This document shows positions 1 to 5,943 of a stretch of 8,793 nt of DNA, piece by piece. The notes beneath the pieces were generated by a model. It searched no databases, was not told the origin of the DNA, and saw only the letters and a program-made list of their open reading frames with translations. The stretch is from Syntrophomonas sp. UBA4807 (GTDB lineage: Bacteria; Bacillota; Syntrophomonadia; Syntrophomonadales; Syntrophomonadaceae). The stretch covers positions 3,633 through 12,425 of the forward strand of contig DHGD01000131.1 in assembly GCA_002402575.1 (NCBI GenBank), given 5' to 3'. The stretch's first letter is position 1. Every line of letters starts with the position of its first letter. Position numbers and translations under genes: made by a program.

Positions 1-32
1 CATAATTATGCTTGAAAGGATGCGGATTGACT

Positions 33-848
33 ATGATTACTACTCTGGCCCTACACCCGGCGGCAGCCAAAACTATAATCGGGCAGGCGGTGGCAGCCCT
101 GCCAGAGGTGCAGAATGCCTTTAAGCGCGGGAAGATTATTATCACGGCGGGGACCACTAATGTGATGGTGGCTAAAGCCCTGCTTAAGGTGGAAGTGAAA
201 GAAATGGAGGCTTATGCGGCAGGTATTATTACCCAGAGAGCCGCTTGTGTCACCGAAAAATCCTCCCGTCTGGGACCCTGGTGCCTGGAGAAAGGCGTTC
301 CAGTGCAGGCGGACTGGCTTGATTTCCTGGACAGTATGCGGGCCGGGGACGTATTTATCAAAGGAGCCAACGCTTATGACCAGGCCGGCTTAATTGGCAT
401 AATGCTGGGAGATGACCGCGGCGGTACAGCAGGCCGGGCGGTGGGAATGGTAAAAGCCCGGGGCATAACCTGGATAGCCCCGATAGGTCTGGAAAAGCTC
501 ATACCCTGCTGCATAAACGCCGAGAAATGGATGCAGGGCACGGCCGGCAGCAGCATGCGTCTAGGCTTGAAATGCGGTTATTTAACCGTAGCCAACACCA
601 GGATTATAAACGAAATCGAGAGTTTCAAAATACTCTGCGGCGTTTCCGCGGTGCAAATAGCGGCAGGCGGGGTGGGAGGCATGGAAGCGGCCAGCGTACT
701 GGCGGTGGAATGCGGGGATGAAAACCATTGCCGGGAGGTGCTGCAGATCGCCAAAAAGGCCAATCAAGTCTCTCCCCTGAAGGTCAGGCGGCAGGCCTGC
801 GCAAATTGTGCAGATCCCTGTTTCATGCAAGAAAAGACCATCAAATAA
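33..848 (+). CDS. Conserved-looking protein of unknown function with Cys-rich C-terminal tail
   Basis: I do not recognise a named family. From ATG 33 the product is 271 residues, soluble, with no signal peptide or membrane helix. The glycine-rich stretches at 38-50 (ITAGTTNVMVAKA), 129-139 (RGGTAGRAVGM) and 147-157 (WIAPIGLEKLI) look like nucleotide- or phosphate-binding loops. The first resembles the sugar-phosphate loop of NagB/RpiA/DeoR-C-type folds, but that is only an inference. The tail has C256, C259 and C263 (CxxCxxxC), plausible metal or Fe-S ligands. Start choice: ATG 33 lies 12 nt after AAAGGA (15-20). TTG 27, 6 nt from the same site, and TTG 12 are in-frame alternatives. It converges on the merR-like gene with a 6-nt gap and no terminator between them. 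The reading frame is clearly real; the function is unknown. Confidence 0.82.
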   Translation: MITTLALHPAAAKTIIGQAVAALPEVQNAFKRGKIIITAGTTNVMVAKALLKVEVKEMEAYAAGIITQRAACVTEKSSRLGPWCLEKGVPVQADWLDFLDSMRAGDVFIKGANAYDQAGLIGIMLGDDRGGTAGRAVGMVKARGITWIAPIGLEKLIPCCINAEKWMQGTAGSSMRLGLKCGYLTVANTRIINEIESFKILCGVSAVQIAAGGVGGMEAASVLAVECGDENHCREVLQIAKKANQVSPLKVRRQACANCADPCFMQEKTIK

Positions 849-854
849 CATCTA

Positions 855-1352
855 TCACTTGCCGCGCAGCCAGGACAACCAAGAGCGTCCCCGCCCGTCC
901 TGCTCAGCTCTCCACAGGTTGAGGAATTCATCGATTTTCTTCTCCCTCTCCTGGTTGCGCTCGTCAATTTTTTTCTCCAGCCGGGCCATCTTCTCCTCCA
1001 GCCGGCGGTTCTGCTGCATCAACTCTTCATTTTGCTCCACAATGCGGCGGGCGATGCCCACCATCTCTTTGAGGTTATTCTCCGCCGGGGCAACGCTTAC
1101 CAGCCCGGTTTCTTCAACCGTTTCATTCTCCCCGGCAGTCTCCAGGGCTAATTTGATAGCGGTGGTATTAAGCCCTTTTTCTTTGAGCTGCAACACCAAT
1201 CTTAGGGTTTCCAGGTTGTTTTCGCTGTACATGCGGTCGCCGCGTTCATCCCGCTGAATTTTTATTTTAAGAGTGGTTTCCAGGTAGCGCAGGGTGTGCT
1301 GTTCGATTCCCAGCATTTCAGCGACCTCACCGATTTTATAAAATCTCTCCAT
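855..1352 (-). CDS. MerR-family DNA-binding protein with C-terminal coiled coil
   Basis: The product is 165 residues. Residues 1-70 are a MerR winged helix-turn-helix: KIGEVAEMLGI at 6-16 (recognition segment), TLRYLE at 20-25 in place of the usual LRYYE, and a wing with RDERGDRMYSENNLETL at 34-50. Residues about 92-145 are very rich in Glu, Gln, Arg and Lys with heptad leucines, so they are a predicted coiled coil. The last residues (WRAEQDGRGRSWLSWLRGK) are Trp- and Arg-rich. There is no effector-binding domain. This layout recalls RacA-like and DUF3967-type MerR proteins, which act in chromosome or plasmid anchoring, more than metal- or drug-sensing MerR activators. Which role applies here is inference. 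The start is supported by AAAGGTG 7-8 nt upstream of ATG. No promoter was convincing on the minus strand. Confidence 0.88.
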   Translation of the reverse strand: MERFYKIGEVAEMLGIEQHTLRYLETTLKIKIQRDERGDRMYSENNLETLRLVLQLKEKGLNTTAIKLALETAGENETVEETGLVSVAPAENNLKEMVGIARRIVEQNEELMQQNRRLEEKMARLEKKIDERNQEREKKIDEFLNLWRAEQDGRGRSWLSWLRGK

Positions 1353-1500
1353 ATTGTCACCTTTCTTAAAGGCACTTCATAAATTGTTATCAGGTGGAGC
1401 AATAAAGACCCCAAACCGATAATCAGTTGTTTCAGGCCTCACAAGTAGTTGTCAGCCGCTATCCCCCAAGGGATCAGTTATGAACCTGATTATCAACTTC

Positions 1501-1670
1501 TTAAGCCAATTATTGTTAAGCCGTTACTTTCCCTACCCCTTCTTAATTAAGCTTATATACTGCTTAATGAATGTATATGAGCCGCCGTCCGTAATAGGAC
1601 GGCTTTTTTGTTGCCCCGGGACGCCCGCCTGGATTCGGGGTTTTAGGCGTCAATCCGACAATCTGCTTAA
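1501..1670. repeat. Cluster of five TTAAGC/GCTTAA hexamers
   Basis: TTAAGC occurs at 1501-1506, 1516-1521 and 1547-1552, and its complement GCTTAA at 1562-1567 and 1665-1670. The first four start at intervals of 15, 31 and 15 bp. The third and fourth form the arms of a perfect 7-bp inverted repeat at 1546-1568. The repeats lie in non-coding DNA upstream of satP, on both sides of the terminator. They could be protein-binding sites or part of a folded RNA; chance in A+T-rich DNA is not excluded. Confidence 0.35.
1584..1609 (+). terminator. Strong rho-independent terminator, plus strand only
   Basis: GCCGTCC (1584-1590), a 6-nt loop GTAATA, then GGACGGC (1597-1603) form a perfect 7-bp G+C-rich stem followed by six T residues (1604-1609). 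The minus strand has no T-run on the corresponding side, so it acts on plus-strand RNA. No plus-strand gene ends nearby: the last one ends at 848, on the far side of the oppositely oriented merR-like gene. Possible roles are ending a small RNA from this region, ending a long 3' extension of the 33-848 gene, or attenuating a long satP leader. Confidence 0.85.
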
Positions 1671-1753
1671 TCGTGGCGCAGTTTTGCAGGATTTTTGGTC
1701 AGAACTGTTGAATTTGATTGGCGTAAGCAAACTTTTTCACAAATTATTAGTGC

Positions 1754-1821
1754 AAAGGAGGGTAGTTGAGTAGCTGCTAATGTTGATTTTATGGAGTTAT
1801 TTAACAAGACACGGGGGGTAG
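1754..1821 (+). promoter_or_regulatory. Candidate satP translational leader: orphan Shine-Dalgarno plus minigene
   Basis: AAAGGAGGG (1754-1762) is the strongest ribosome-binding sequence in this intergenic region, yet it does not serve a long gene. It is followed at 4-nt spacing by TTG 1766, which opens a 4-codon frame ending TAA at 1778-1780. That stop overlaps ATG 1780 (TAATG). ATG 1780 opens a 13-codon frame (MLILWSYLTRHGG) in the same frame as satP. It ends at TAG 1819-1821 and is followed by two more TAG codons, AAG, and the satP ATG at 1831. Translational coupling is possible but unproven; the peptide has no recognisable attenuator codon run. Confidence 0.25.
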
Positions 1822-1830
1822 TAGTAGAAG

Positions 1831-2487
1831 ATGGCAAATGAAATGAAGGTAACCGGTCATATCCAAGAATTGGTAGGAAATCCGACACCGCTGGGTCTGC
1901 TGGGTCTGGCTATTGTCACCCTGGTGGCTTCTTCACAGAAACTGGGGATCACACAAGGGACGGCTTATGTTATTCCCTGGGCTATTTTCCTGGGCGCGAG
2001 CGCTCAATTTGTCGCAGGATTACTGGATTTCAAACACAACAACACTTTCGGGGGAACCGCTTTTTGCGCTTATGGATTCTTCTGGTTCGGCGTAGCTATG
2101 ACTTGGATGACCGGCAATGGCACCATTGGTTTAAACCAAGCCGCTGTCATGGATACCCAGCAACTGGGTTTCGCCTTTCTCGGTTATTTGATATTCACCT
2201 TGTTTATGACCGTAGGCGCCATGGCAACAAACAAAGTATTATTCCTGATATTCTTTTTGATTGATATCCTTTTCCTGGGGTTATCATTGAGCACGCTGAA
2301 AATCGGGGATGCTCATATGTGGCATGAAGTTGCGGCTTATGCTGAATTTTTGATCGCGGTATTCTCCTTCTATTTGTCCGGAGCCACGGTTTTGAATATA
2401 CAGTATGGCTATACCGTTTTGCCGACAGGCGCGCCTTTTGGCGGCTTATACCGCAAATCGCAGGCCGCCAAGAACCTGGCAGCTTAA
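1831..2487 (+). CDS. satP: SatP/YaaH (GPR1/FUN34) family acetate transporter
   Basis: The protein is 218 residues, close to the usual bacterial length. It starts with the family signature NPTPLGLLGL at 17-26 and has about six hydrophobic segments (roughly 20-38, 47-65, 76-94, 112-132, 136-154, 169-189). YGFFWFGVAMTWM at 81-93 is typical of the family. Members move acetate, and in some cases succinate or other short carboxylates, with protons across the cytoplasmic membrane. In an anaerobe this could import or release acetate; direction cannot be read from sequence. The ATG lies 12 nt after a G-run (1813-1818), a mediocre ribosome-binding site. It stands alone in its operon, ended by the hairpin at 2506-2541. 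Acetate as the exact substrate is inferred from the family. Confidence 0.93.
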   Translation: MANEMKVTGHIQELVGNPTPLGLLGLAIVTLVASSQKLGITQGTAYVIPWAIFLGASAQFVAGLLDFKHNNTFGGTAFCAYGFFWFGVAMTWMTGNGTIGLNQAAVMDTQQLGFAFLGYLIFTLFMTVGAMATNKVLFLIFFLIDILFLGLSLSTLKIGDAHMWHEVAAYAEFLIAVFSFYLSGATVLNIQYGYTVLPTGAPFGGLYRKSQAAKNLAA

Positions 2488-2499
2488 TATCGAGTATAT

Positions 2500-2541
2500 A
2501 AAAAACCGTTTTCAGCAATAAAGCTGAAAACGGTTTTTTTT
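2500..2541. terminator. Bidirectional rho-independent terminator
   Basis: A perfect 11-bp stem, CCGTTTTCAGC (2506-2516) and GCTGAAAACGG (2523-2533), encloses a 6-nt loop AATAAA. It has six A residues on the left (2500-2505) and eight T residues on the right (2534-2541), so it works as an intrinsic terminator on both strands. It ends satP from the left and the convergent glucosaminidase gene from the right, whose stop codon lies 25 nt away. Confidence 0.95.
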
Positions 2542-2566
2542 CCATAGTCAAACCCTTTTATCCCTC

Positions 2567-3496
2567 CTACATGGCCTGTAAGCGGTTGATTTCTTGTTTC
2601 AGCAGCTGATTCTCGGTCTGCAGTCTTTGTATCAGTTCCTGTTGGCTGAGTCCGTTGCTGGGTGCGCTGTTGAAGGCTTTGTAATAATAATCCAGCAATA
2701 TGCTCTCCCCATAGCCCACTCCAGGCACAGCCCAGCGCCCGTTGAGATCGCTCCAGCAGGGGGCGATGCCTCGGCTGACCAGCACAAAGCGTGGATCCAG
2801 CAAACTTTTACCAGGCGGCAGGTTTTTGCTGCAGGCGTAAGCATAGAGGTGTTGGATATGAGCCTCCACACCGGCGGCGGGAGTGGAGAAAATGGCGCCA
2901 TGAACCCCATTTTCAAAGCGCACCCGGGACGGGTCGGCACCTCTGAGATCCTCTGACCCGGTGGCAGCCTGCCCGGTGGCAGACAGACCGCAGTAATTAT
3001 TCTGGTTAGGCTGAACCAGACCGCCATACTTCCACCAGCCTGTTTCTTTAGCAGCCTGGCAGAAGGCTATATCTCCGCGGATGCCATACTCAGCCCCGAT
3101 ACGCAGATACAGGGCGGGTAGTTCACGGGGGGCGCCGGGGTTGTTTTTGACCATCAGGGCCAGCAGTTGCTCGGCATTGAGGACAGACTGGCCCATAATT
3201 CCCAGGTTCTCAGCCTGAGTGGGAGTTGTCCCATTAACCGGCACAGTCGGAGTGCTGATCAAGACGTGATAGTTTGCCGCGTCCCACTGTACATCAAGCC
3301 CCAAGCCTTCGCTGATGGCGCGAATAGGCACCATGGTCCGGCCATCGACAATTACCGGAGCCACATCGCATTTGATTTCACGGCCATCCACGAATATGGT
3401 CACTGCCCGCTGAGCCAGGGCCAGGGGGGGTATAAACAGCAAACCGGCGGCTATCATCATGACAACTAAACCGGCAGTTAATCTCCTCGACCGCAT
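2567..3496 (-). CDS. Secreted glucosaminidase-like cell-wall hydrolase with copper-amine-oxidase-like N-terminal domain
   Basis: From the ATG at 3496 the product is 309 residues. Residues 1-28 are a signal peptide: MRSRR, a hydrophobic core, and LALA before Q29. Residues about 31-81 are a copper-amine-oxidase N-terminal-like repeat (FVDGREIK, APVIVDGRTMVPIRAISEGLG, VQWD), a surface module common in Clostridia that does not imply oxidase activity. Residues about 100-275 match a glucosaminidase domain (QAAKETGWWKYGG with likely catalytic E151, then QNNYCGL); family members cleave the peptidoglycan glycan backbone. Residues 283-308 form a short coiled coil. AAGGAGG lies 7 nt before this ATG. The longer frame from ATG 3538 would add 14 residues ahead of the signal peptide and overlap a dyad, so I reject that start. 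Monocistronic; ends at the shared terminator. Confidence 0.87.
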   Translation of the reverse strand: MRSRRLTAGLVVMMIAAGLLFIPPLALAQRAVTIFVDGREIKCDVAPVIVDGRTMVPIRAISEGLGLDVQWDAANYHVLISTPTVPVNGTTPTQAENLGIMGQSVLNAEQLLALMVKNNPGAPRELPALYLRIGAEYGIRGDIAFCQAAKETGWWKYGGLVQPNQNNYCGLSATGQAATGSEDLRGADPSRVRFENGVHGAIFSTPAAGVEAHIQHLYAYACSKNLPPGKSLLDPRFVLVSRGIAPCWSDLNGRWAVPGVGYGESILLDYYYKAFNSAPSNGLSQQELIQRLQTENQLLKQEINRLQAM

Positions 3497-3806
3497 CACC
3501 AATCCTCCTTGCCATATTTTCATAATGATAGTACGCATTACTATTATGGATATTTCACAACCGAGTCCGTAATTCCTGCCAAAATTCGCCCCAGCCCCGG
3601 ATTTGGCCTAATCAATTTCCAACCCCCGCGGATAGTCGCGGTCTTTTTCCAGCAACTGACTTATTAATACACGCTTCGTCAGCAAAATATAAAAAAAATG
3701 CCCGGCAGCGCCCATAAGCAGACATATTTTTCACGCACCATGCTGTATATTTATAGATACCTCCTTTTCGGGGGATTTTGAATTATTCTAGCGGAGGGCA
3801 GAAATC
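3497..3806. other. 310-bp divergent intergenic region
   Basis: It separates the glucosaminidase gene (-) from the sensor kinase gene (+). It contains the dyad at 3525-3547 and a short G+C hairpin CCGCG/CGCGG (3626-3641) followed by TCTTTTT, which is too short to call a terminator. A weak plus-strand promoter-like pair, TTTTCA (3728-3733), 17 nt, TTATAG (3751-3756), could drive the kinase gene. GGAGG at 3794-3798 is the kinase ribosome-binding site. I see no gene here. Confidence 0.6.
3525..3547. promoter_or_regulatory. Dyad upstream of the glucosaminidase gene (candidate operator)
   Basis: ATAGTACGCATTACTAT (3528-3544) has perfect 6-bp arms around a 5-bp centre. The symmetry extends to 9-bp arms with one mismatch over 3525-3547. 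It lies 29-51 bp upstream of the ATG at 3496, where the promoter or 5' leader of the minus-strand gene must be. A regulator site is plausible. I found no clear -35/-10 pair to place it against. Confidence 0.35.
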
Positions 3807-5858
3807 ATGTCACATTCAGTAAAGAAATGGGAGCGCACGGGCGCGGTTTTTCTTCTGTTTTTGCTTTTGATTTTTACCTATAGCCCTGACCTGACTGAGG
3901 CAAACATGTTTTACGGCTTTTACCTGCCAGCAGCCCTGATGGTTGCGGCATGGTTGACTGCCTGGCTGGCCGGGCACAATTCCAGTTCTGATAAGCACTG
4001 CTGCGAGGCCGCTCAGCCCTCGGTTCCAACCTGGGATCACCTCCCCGCTATGATACTGGAGCAGCTGCCAGAGGGGATATTGCTTTTAGACACGGACAGC
4101 ATTCTGCGCTACCAGAATTCAACCGCCAGGCAGCTGTTTGGTTTGACTGCAGGCAACCGAGTGGATGCGGCCGTTTTGGCTCAGATGTTTTCCATGTCGG
4201 TTGCAGAGCTGGAGCAGGGTTTTGATATCAACAATCCCTGCAGCACATTGGAGCTGGAGAGAATCCGCCAGTTCAATGGGCAGGAAAGATTGTTTAAATA
4301 CGAGATCAGAAAGGCTGCGGACGTTACTGGGGCGTATCGCCTGATAATGGCAGCGGACCATACCGAACTTACCATAACCCGGCATGAGGCCGAGACCGCC
4401 AACCAATTTAAGAATCAATTCCTGGCCAATATCAGCCATGAAGTCAGAACCCCCATGATAGGCGTCTTGGGTGCCGTCGACCTGTTGGAGCAGAGCCCCT
4501 TAAGCGCCAAGCAACTCGATAATCTGAGTATCATCAGGGAGTGCGGCGAGCAACTTCTAGCCATAATCAATGAGATACTGGATGTTTCCAAAATCGAAAC
4601 CGGCCTGGTGGACCTTAATCCCACTTCCTGCCGCATCCGTCCCTTCTTAAGCCAATGCTGCAAAATAGTAGAACCTTTATTGAAGGACAAAGCATTAAAG
4701 GTACAGATTCATGTTGATGAAGAATTGCCGGAAACTATCCTTCTTGACCAGGCCAAAATGCAGCACATTATCACCAATATACTGGGCAATGCTGCCAGGT
4801 TTAGGCACCGAGGAGCGGTCTCTGTTGAAGCGTGCCGAAGCGGCAGCCCTTCCCAGCCCAGCTTGTTGCTGTCCATTCAGGATACCGGGATCGATATCTC
4901 CGCAGAAGCCTTACCGCTTATATTTGCCCCTTTCACCCAAATTGACAATTCCAGCACCCGGCAGTACGGAGGAACCGGACTGGGCCTTTACATCTGCCAG
5001 AAATTGGCCACTCTGCTGGGTGGTTCCATCCGGGCGGAAAGCCAACCTGGGTTGGGTACCACCTTATACATCGAGGTTCCTCTTTTGGCCGACAGGTCGC
5101 CATCGCCAGCCGAAACCGGGGAGATTTTCAACCTGGTTGCGGATCATGCGGCATGGGGCTTTGAAGCTCCGCGGGTGCTGCTCACTGAGGACAATCTCCT
5201 TAATCAGAAGATCATCCTGCAGATGCTTAATAACTATGGTTTTTACTGTCGGGTGGCCGCAGACGGCCTGCAGTGTCTGCAAGCCCTGCACCAGGAGCAT
5301 TTCGATGTGGTCTTGTTGGACATGCAGATGCCGGTCATGGATGGCTATGAAACCGCCGCTATGATTCGCCAGGACCCCAGCCTGAACGGCATTGCGGTAA
5401 TAGCTATGACCGCGCACTCCATGGTGGGCGACCGCGAAAAATGTCTGGCTAGTGGCTGCAGCGACTACATCAGCAAGCCTTTCAAGGCCAATCAATTAGC
5501 TGAACTGATCACCCGTCACCTGCCCGGGCCAAGATGGGATACGGACGTGCGAAGCGAAAACTCGATTATCAATGACCTGATGCCGGAATTGTTGGAGATG
5601 CTGGAAGAAATGCTTAAATCCCTGTATGAATGCTGGCACAAGAAGGACCTGAACGGTCTGCAGAGTCTTAGTCATGATATAAAAGGGACCTCGGGCATGT
5701 ACGGTTTGACAGAAATCTCTAATTTGGCCGCCCAATTGGAAAAAGCCGCCCGAGAGCATGATTATGGCGGGCTTGCCGCTAAAATAATCCAGTTGCAAGA
5801 AAAATACCTGGAGGTCAAAGTCCTATTCCTGGGTAAGAGTTCAGAGAACTGTTTTTAA
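3807..5858 (+). CDS. Membrane-anchored hybrid sensor histidine kinase (PAS-HisKA-HATPase-REC-HPt)
   Basis: 683 residues. Two membrane helices (about 12-28 and 35-55) with almost no extracellular loop anchor it to the cytoplasmic membrane. A PAS-like sensor follows (about 78-187). HisKA has the phosphoacceptor H211 in NISHEVRTP. The HATPase domain shows the N box (N324, N328), the G1 box DTGIDI (D359), an F-box-like FAPFTQ and the G2 box GGTGLGL (388-394). A receiver spans about 456-572 with acidic E461/D462, phosphoacceptor D505 in LLDMQMPVMDG, T535 and K557. A C-terminal HPt domain (about 590-670) has H623 in SHDIKGTSG. This gives an ArcB/BarA-type His-Asp-His relay that must hand phosphate to a separate response regulator, none of which is in the window. 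The signal is unknown. GGAGG lies 8-9 nt before ATG. G1 normally reads DxGxGI; here D363 replaces the second Gly. Confidence 0.95.
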   Translation: MSHSVKKWERTGAVFLLFLLLIFTYSPDLTEANMFYGFYLPAALMVAAWLTAWLAGHNSSSDKHCCEAAQPSVPTWDHLPAMILEQLPEGILLLDTDSILRYQNSTARQLFGLTAGNRVDAAVLAQMFSMSVAELEQGFDINNPCSTLELERIRQFNGQERLFKYEIRKAADVTGAYRLIMAADHTELTITRHEAETANQFKNQFLANISHEVRTPMIGVLGAVDLLEQSPLSAKQLDNLSIIRECGEQLLAIINEILDVSKIETGLVDLNPTSCRIRPFLSQCCKIVEPLLKDKALKVQIHVDEELPETILLDQAKMQHIITNILGNAARFRHRGAVSVEACRSGSPSQPSLLLSIQDTGIDISAEALPLIFAPFTQIDNSSTRQYGGTGLGLYICQKLATLLGGSIRAESQPGLGTTLYIEVPLLADRSPSPAETGEIFNLVADHAAWGFEAPRVLLTEDNLLNQKIILQMLNNYGFYCRVAADGLQCLQALHQEHFDVVLLDMQMPVMDGYETAAMIRQDPSLNGIAVIAMTAHSMVGDREKCLASGCSDYISKPFKANQLAELITRHLPGPRWDTDVRSENSIINDLMPELLEMLEEMLKSLYECWHKKDLNGLQSLSHDIKGTSGMYGLTEISNLAAQLEKAAREHDYGGLAAKIIQLQEKYLEVKVLFLGKSSENCF

Positions 5859-5879
5859 GCTGCACAAGATCAAACAATA

Positions 5880-5908
5880 TTGACACTTGAAGCCGGTTCA
5901 ATTATATT
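5880..5908 (+). promoter_or_regulatory. Consensus sigma-A promoter of degV
   Basis: TTGACA (5880-5885) is a perfect -35 box. It is followed by exactly 17 bp and TATATT (5903-5908), a five-of-six -10 box. Transcription should start near 5915, giving a leader of about 29 nt before the ATG at 5944. The promoter begins 21 bp after the kinase stop codon, so degV is its own transcription unit. Confidence 0.85.
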
Positions 5909-5914
5909 TACCAA

Positions 5915-5927
5915 CATACTCAGTATG
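5915..5927 (+). promoter_or_regulatory. Palindrome at the degV transcription start (candidate operator)
   Basis: CATACTCAGTATG is a perfect inverted repeat with 6-bp arms around one central base, starting 6 bp after the -10 box. A site overlapping +1 is a classic repressor position. As RNA the one-base loop could not close, so a DNA-binding dimer is more likely than a hairpin. The regulator is not identifiable from this window. Confidence 0.5.
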
Positions 5928-5943
5928 AAGGGAATATTTGTTT

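Larger units (their letters stand above)
1353..1830. other. 478-bp intergenic region between merR-like gene and satP
   Basis: No convincing gene. It holds: a weak plus-strand promoter-like pair, TTGTCA (1354-1359), 18 nt, CATAAA (1378-1383); an inverted repeat GATAATCAG (1418-1426) and CTGATTATC (1486-1494); inside it a small hairpin ATCCC-CCAA-GGGAT (1461-1474); a 7-bp hairpin ATTAAGC/GCTTAAT (1546-1568); a strong plus-strand terminator (1584-1609); and an orphan Shine-Dalgarno sequence with a short leader reading frame (1754-1821). A 97-codon open frame at 1480-1773 runs through the terminator and has no good start context, so I treat it as chance. I could not identify the satP promoter with confidence. 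Confidence 0.6.

Noticed and set aside
1674..1688. Sigma-54-like promoter TGGCGCAGTTTTGCA upstream of satP
   Set aside because: Only nine bases separate the GG and GC pairs instead of the required ten; sigma-54 spacing is strict.
1480..1773. 97-codon plus-strand open frame in the merR/satP intergenic region
   Set aside because: It runs through the strong terminator at 1584-1609, has no ribosome-binding site, and its translation resembles no family and has no domain-like composition.
3497..3538. Upstream ATG at 3538 as the start of the glucosaminidase gene
   Set aside because: It lacks a ribosome-binding site, puts 14 residues before the signal peptide and overlaps the dyad; the ATG at 3496 has AAGGAGG at good spacing.
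3626..3650. CCGCG/CGCGG hairpin followed by TCTTTTT in the divergent intergenic region
   Set aside because: Only five base pairs, an interrupted T-run, and no plus-strand transcript to end here.
4711..5364. 217-codon plus-strand open frame inside the sensor kinase gene
   Set aside because: It is a frame-shifted shadow of clearly recognisable HATPase and receiver domains; its translation looks like no protein family.
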